From contig JAIRTD010000290.1 in NCBI GenBank assembly GCA_031255115.1, positions 1 through 8,024 on the forward strand: a stretch of DNA of 8,024 nucleotides. Reading direction: 5' to 3'. Each line of letters opens with the position of its first letter. Position 1 is the stretch's first letter. The stretch is from Spirochaetaceae bacterium (lineage in GTDB: Bacteria > Spirochaetota > Spirochaetia > Treponematales > Breznakiellaceae). The position numbers and the translations under genes are program-made. Shown in pieces: positions 5,848-8,024 of this stretch. The notes beneath the pieces were generated by a model that was not told the origin of the DNA, ran no database searches, and saw only the letters and a program-made list of their open reading frames with translations.

Positions 5848-7083
5848 TCAGGTCTTTCCCACGACGACGGCTTTTTCCGCCACCATGTCCTGAATCTCCC
5901 TGTCCGTATATCCGGCCTTTGCGAGGGCCGTCTTTGTATCGCGCCCTATGCTGCCTGTGGGGGAAATGTCCTTGACCTCATACTCCGAGAAGACCACCGG
6001 ATAACGGGGCATCTTGATCGTGGTTCCGCTTGGGAAGCTGACCTCTTCCAGATAACGGTTTGCCAGGGCCTGGGGATCTTTTACAATTTCGCGGTAGTGC
6101 ATCAGTTTTTCATACACTATGCCGTTCTTGTTGAATATTTCCGCCCATTCATCCCTGGTTTTGGTCATAAAAACCTTGTTGACTATGCGGGTAAATTCTT
6201 CAAGATTTTCTTTTGTATGCTTTAGCGTATCAAACCTGGGATCGTTAATGTATTCGTCCATGCCGAGCAGTTTTAATGTTGAATCCCGCTTGCGTTCATA
6301 ATCCAGCACGGTCATGATGATGAAGTTATGGTCCTTGCACTCATAGATATGCGAAAGGGGAACCGCCGGTTTGTAGCGGGAAGCGGGGTAGGGGGTATTG
6401 TACGGTTCCTGCGCGGTGATTATTCCCAGGGAGCTGAGCCAGATCGCGCTGCCAAAAAGAGAAGTTGAGACAAGGCTTCCCTTGCCGTTCTTTTCCCTGG
6501 CAAAAAGGGCCATGAGAATTCCGGTAAGAATAAAATTCGCCGCCGCGCCGTCGCCGAAAGCGCCTATGGGTTTGGAAGGAAACTCGCCTCTGTTGGCCCA
6601 GTCGGCCAGGGCGCCTGAGCGGGCCCAGAAAGCGGCCATGTCAAAACCGGGCCTGTCGCGGTCCGGCCCCTCATAGCCAAAACCGGTAAAATGCCCGTAG
6701 ATCAGCCTGGGGAATTTTTTCTTGATTGATTCATAGTCCAGACCCATCTTGCTTAAGGCCTTGAGTCTGACATTGGTGATAAAGACATCCGCTTCGGCGA
6801 TGAACTTTAATATCGCCTCTTTGCCTGACTTTGTTTTAAGATCAAGGGCGGTAAATTTTTTGTTGGAATTGCGGTTGGTAAACAACGCGTTCTCGCTGTC
6901 CTCTACCGGAAGGCCGTTATTCTTTCCGATAAAACGCCATTCTTCACCTTCAAGATTTTCTATTTTAATTACATCGGCGCCGCAGTCGGCCATAATCCGC
7001 GCGGCGGTGGGGACGACCACATGGGTCCCCAGTTCGACTACTTTAAGGCCTTTTAAGGCCAGTGTTTTTTCTTTCATACTCAT
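5848..7083 (-). CDS. Class III (CaiB/Frc-family) CoA-transferase, HadA/FldA-like
   Basis: It moves CoA between an acyl-CoA and a free carboxylic acid via enzyme-bound aspartyl intermediates, so the incoming acid is activated without ATP. Seen: 411 residues, normal for the family. The N-terminal motif is GLKVVELGTHVVVPTAARIMADCGADVIKIE (residues 12-42). The segment PGFDMAAFWARSG (145-157) contains Asp148, which aligns with the family's catalytic Asp. The C-terminal region has TRDEWAEIF (about 309-317). From memory, not a computed alignment, the wording around GLDYESIKKKFPRLIYG and PGFD-x-x-AFWARSG is closer to 2-hydroxyisocaproate and phenyllactate CoA-transferases than to CaiB or formyl-CoA transferase. 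GGAG lies eight bases before the ATG at 7083; a second ATG two codons later is possible. It lies 12 bases after the thiolase stop and 27 bases before the carrier. The true substrate is unknown. Confidence 0.93.
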   Translation of the reverse strand: MSMKEKTLALKGLKVVELGTHVVVPTAARIMADCGADVIKIENLEGEEWRFIGKNNGLPVEDSENALFTNRNSNKKFTALDLKTKSGKEAILKFIAEADVFITNVRLKALSKMGLDYESIKKKFPRLIYGHFTGFGYEGPDRDRPGFDMAAFWARSGALADWANRGEFPSKPIGAFGDGAAANFILTGILMALFAREKNGKGSLVSTSLFGSAIWLSSLGIITAQEPYNTPYPASRYKPAVPLSHIYECKDHNFIIMTVLDYERKRDSTLKLLGMDEYINDPRFDTLKHTKENLEEFTRIVNKVFMTKTRDEWAEIFNKNGIVYEKLMHYREIVKDPQALANRYLEEVSFPSGTTIKMPRYPVVFSEYEVKDISPTGSIGRDTKTALAKAGYTDREIQDMVAEKAVVVGKT

Positions 7084-7095
7084 GGTATAAGCTCC

Positions 7096-8024
7096 CTATA
7101 ATTTTTCCCAAATACCGGCCGCGCCCATGCCTCCGCCTATGCACATGGAGATAAGCGCGTATTTTCCGCCCTTGCGCTTCAACTCGCCGAGGGCCTTGCA
7201 GCTTAATATCGCCCCTGTGGCTCCGGTCGGATGGCCAAGGGCTATTGCCCCGCCGTTGGGATTGACCTTTGCCGTATCAAGATCCAGTTCCCGGATACAG
7301 GGAATGGCCTGGGCGGCAAAGGCTTCGTTGAGTTCGATTACATCCATATCCGCGATAGAAAGCCCGGTAAGTTTCATTACTTTGGGAACGGCCTTAATGG
7401 GACCTATGCCCATCAGGGAAGGGTCCACGCCGGCCACGGCAAAACCGAGAAAGCGCCCTATGGGTTCCGCTTTCAGTTCCTTTACTTTTTCGGCGCTGGC
7501 AAGAATGACAAACGAAGTTCCGTCGCTGACCTGGGAGGACTGCCCGGCGGTAACCAGGCCGTTTTCCTTAAAGCTCGGTTTCAGGGCGGCCAGGGCTTCT
7601 ATAGAAGTGTCCGGGCGTATGCCCTGATCTTTGGAAAAGACAATGGTGTTTCCTGCTTCGTCAACACCGGGAACAGGAATAATCTCTTCGTCAAAATATC
7701 CAGAAGCCGCGGCCCTGGCCGCGCGGTGGTGGCTTTCCGCCGCAAAGGCGTCCATTTCTTCCCTGGTGATATGAAAACGAATAGCTACATTTTCGGCGGT
7801 GATTCCCATGGGCAGATACTGACCGGGATCATTCTCCTGAATCCACTTACACAGCGCGTCGGGATTGATATCCCTGACCGCGGTACTCATGGACTCCATG
7901 CCTCCAGCGGCAACCAGACCGGCCTGTCCTGTCATGATCATGTTTGCCCCGGCGCTGATCGCCTGCAGGCCCGAAGAACAAAAACGGTTAATGGTCTGAC
8001 CGGGAACATCCCAGGGGCAGCCCG
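7096..8024 (-). CDS. 3-ketoacyl-CoA thiolase (acetyl-CoA acyltransferase), N-terminus cut by window edge
   Basis: It cleaves 3-ketoacyl-CoA with free CoA to acetyl-CoA and a shortened acyl-CoA, the last step of a beta-oxidation cycle. Seen: 309 residues in frame from base 8022 down to the stop at 7096; the missing N-terminus is about 85 residues by family length. The nucleophilic Cys is in NRFCSSGLQAI (codon 7978-7980). Also present are NEAFAAQ, the catalytic His in GHPTGATGA (codon 7231-7233) and the second Cys in CIGGGMGAAG (codon 7141-7143). The RFCSSGLQ form is typical of degradative 3-ketoacyl-CoA thiolases, whereas biosynthetic acetoacetyl-CoA thiolases usually read VCGSGL. It is the most upstream gene visible; the operon may start beyond the window. 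Confidence 0.95.
   Translation of the reverse strand, partial: GCPWDVPGQTINRFCSSGLQAISAGANMIMTGQAGLVAAGGMESMSTAVRDINPDALCKWIQENDPGQYLPMGITAENVAIRFHITREEMDAFAAESHHRAARAAASGYFDEEIIPVPGVDEAGNTIVFSKDQGIRPDTSIEALAALKPSFKENGLVTAGQSSQVSDGTSFVILASAEKVKELKAEPIGRFLGFAVAGVDPSLMGIGPIKAVPKVMKLTGLSIADMDVIELNEAFAAQAIPCIRELDLDTAKVNPNGGAIALGHPTGATGAILSCKALGELKRKGGKYALISMCIGGGMGAAGIWEKL

Overview
The window looks like chromosomal DNA (roughly half G+C) of an anaerobic Gram-negative bacterium. The hybrid sensor kinase and fermentation-type CoA enzymes would fit a spirochaete of the Treponema / termite-gut type, but that is an impression from memory and no taxonomic marker is present. All convincing genes lie on the minus strand, so transcription runs from high to low coordinates.

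From right to left there are six metabolic genes, very probably one operon. They are a degradative-type thiolase (cut by the right edge), a class III CoA-transferase of HadA/FldA-like appearance, an unassigned polytopic membrane carrier, a true enoyl-CoA hydratase with both catalytic glutamates, a second crotonase whose active site looks PaaG/isomerase-like, and a short-chain 3-hydroxyacyl-CoA dehydrogenase. Together they can take up a carboxylic acid, activate it by CoA exchange, shift or hydrate a double bond, oxidise the 3-hydroxyacyl-CoA and split the 3-ketoacyl-CoA. No acyl-CoA dehydrogenase, CoA ligase or electron-transfer flavoprotein is in view. The substrate is unknown.

The first four genes are packed with gaps of 12 to 29 bases. 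The last two are each preceded by a longer gap (146 and 117 bases) filled with a 64-bp tandem repeat. Each full unit carries two perfect hairpins and a TAGGAG box. The last TAGGAG box of each array serves as the ribosome binding site of the following gene. This is the most unusual structure in the window.

Downstream of the dehydrogenase is a hairpin-rich spacer (1720-1853) ending in a probable intrinsic terminator. Then comes a hybrid histidine kinase (one N-terminal membrane helix, GAF-like region, HisKA, HATPase, receiver) that runs off the left edge inside its receiver domain.
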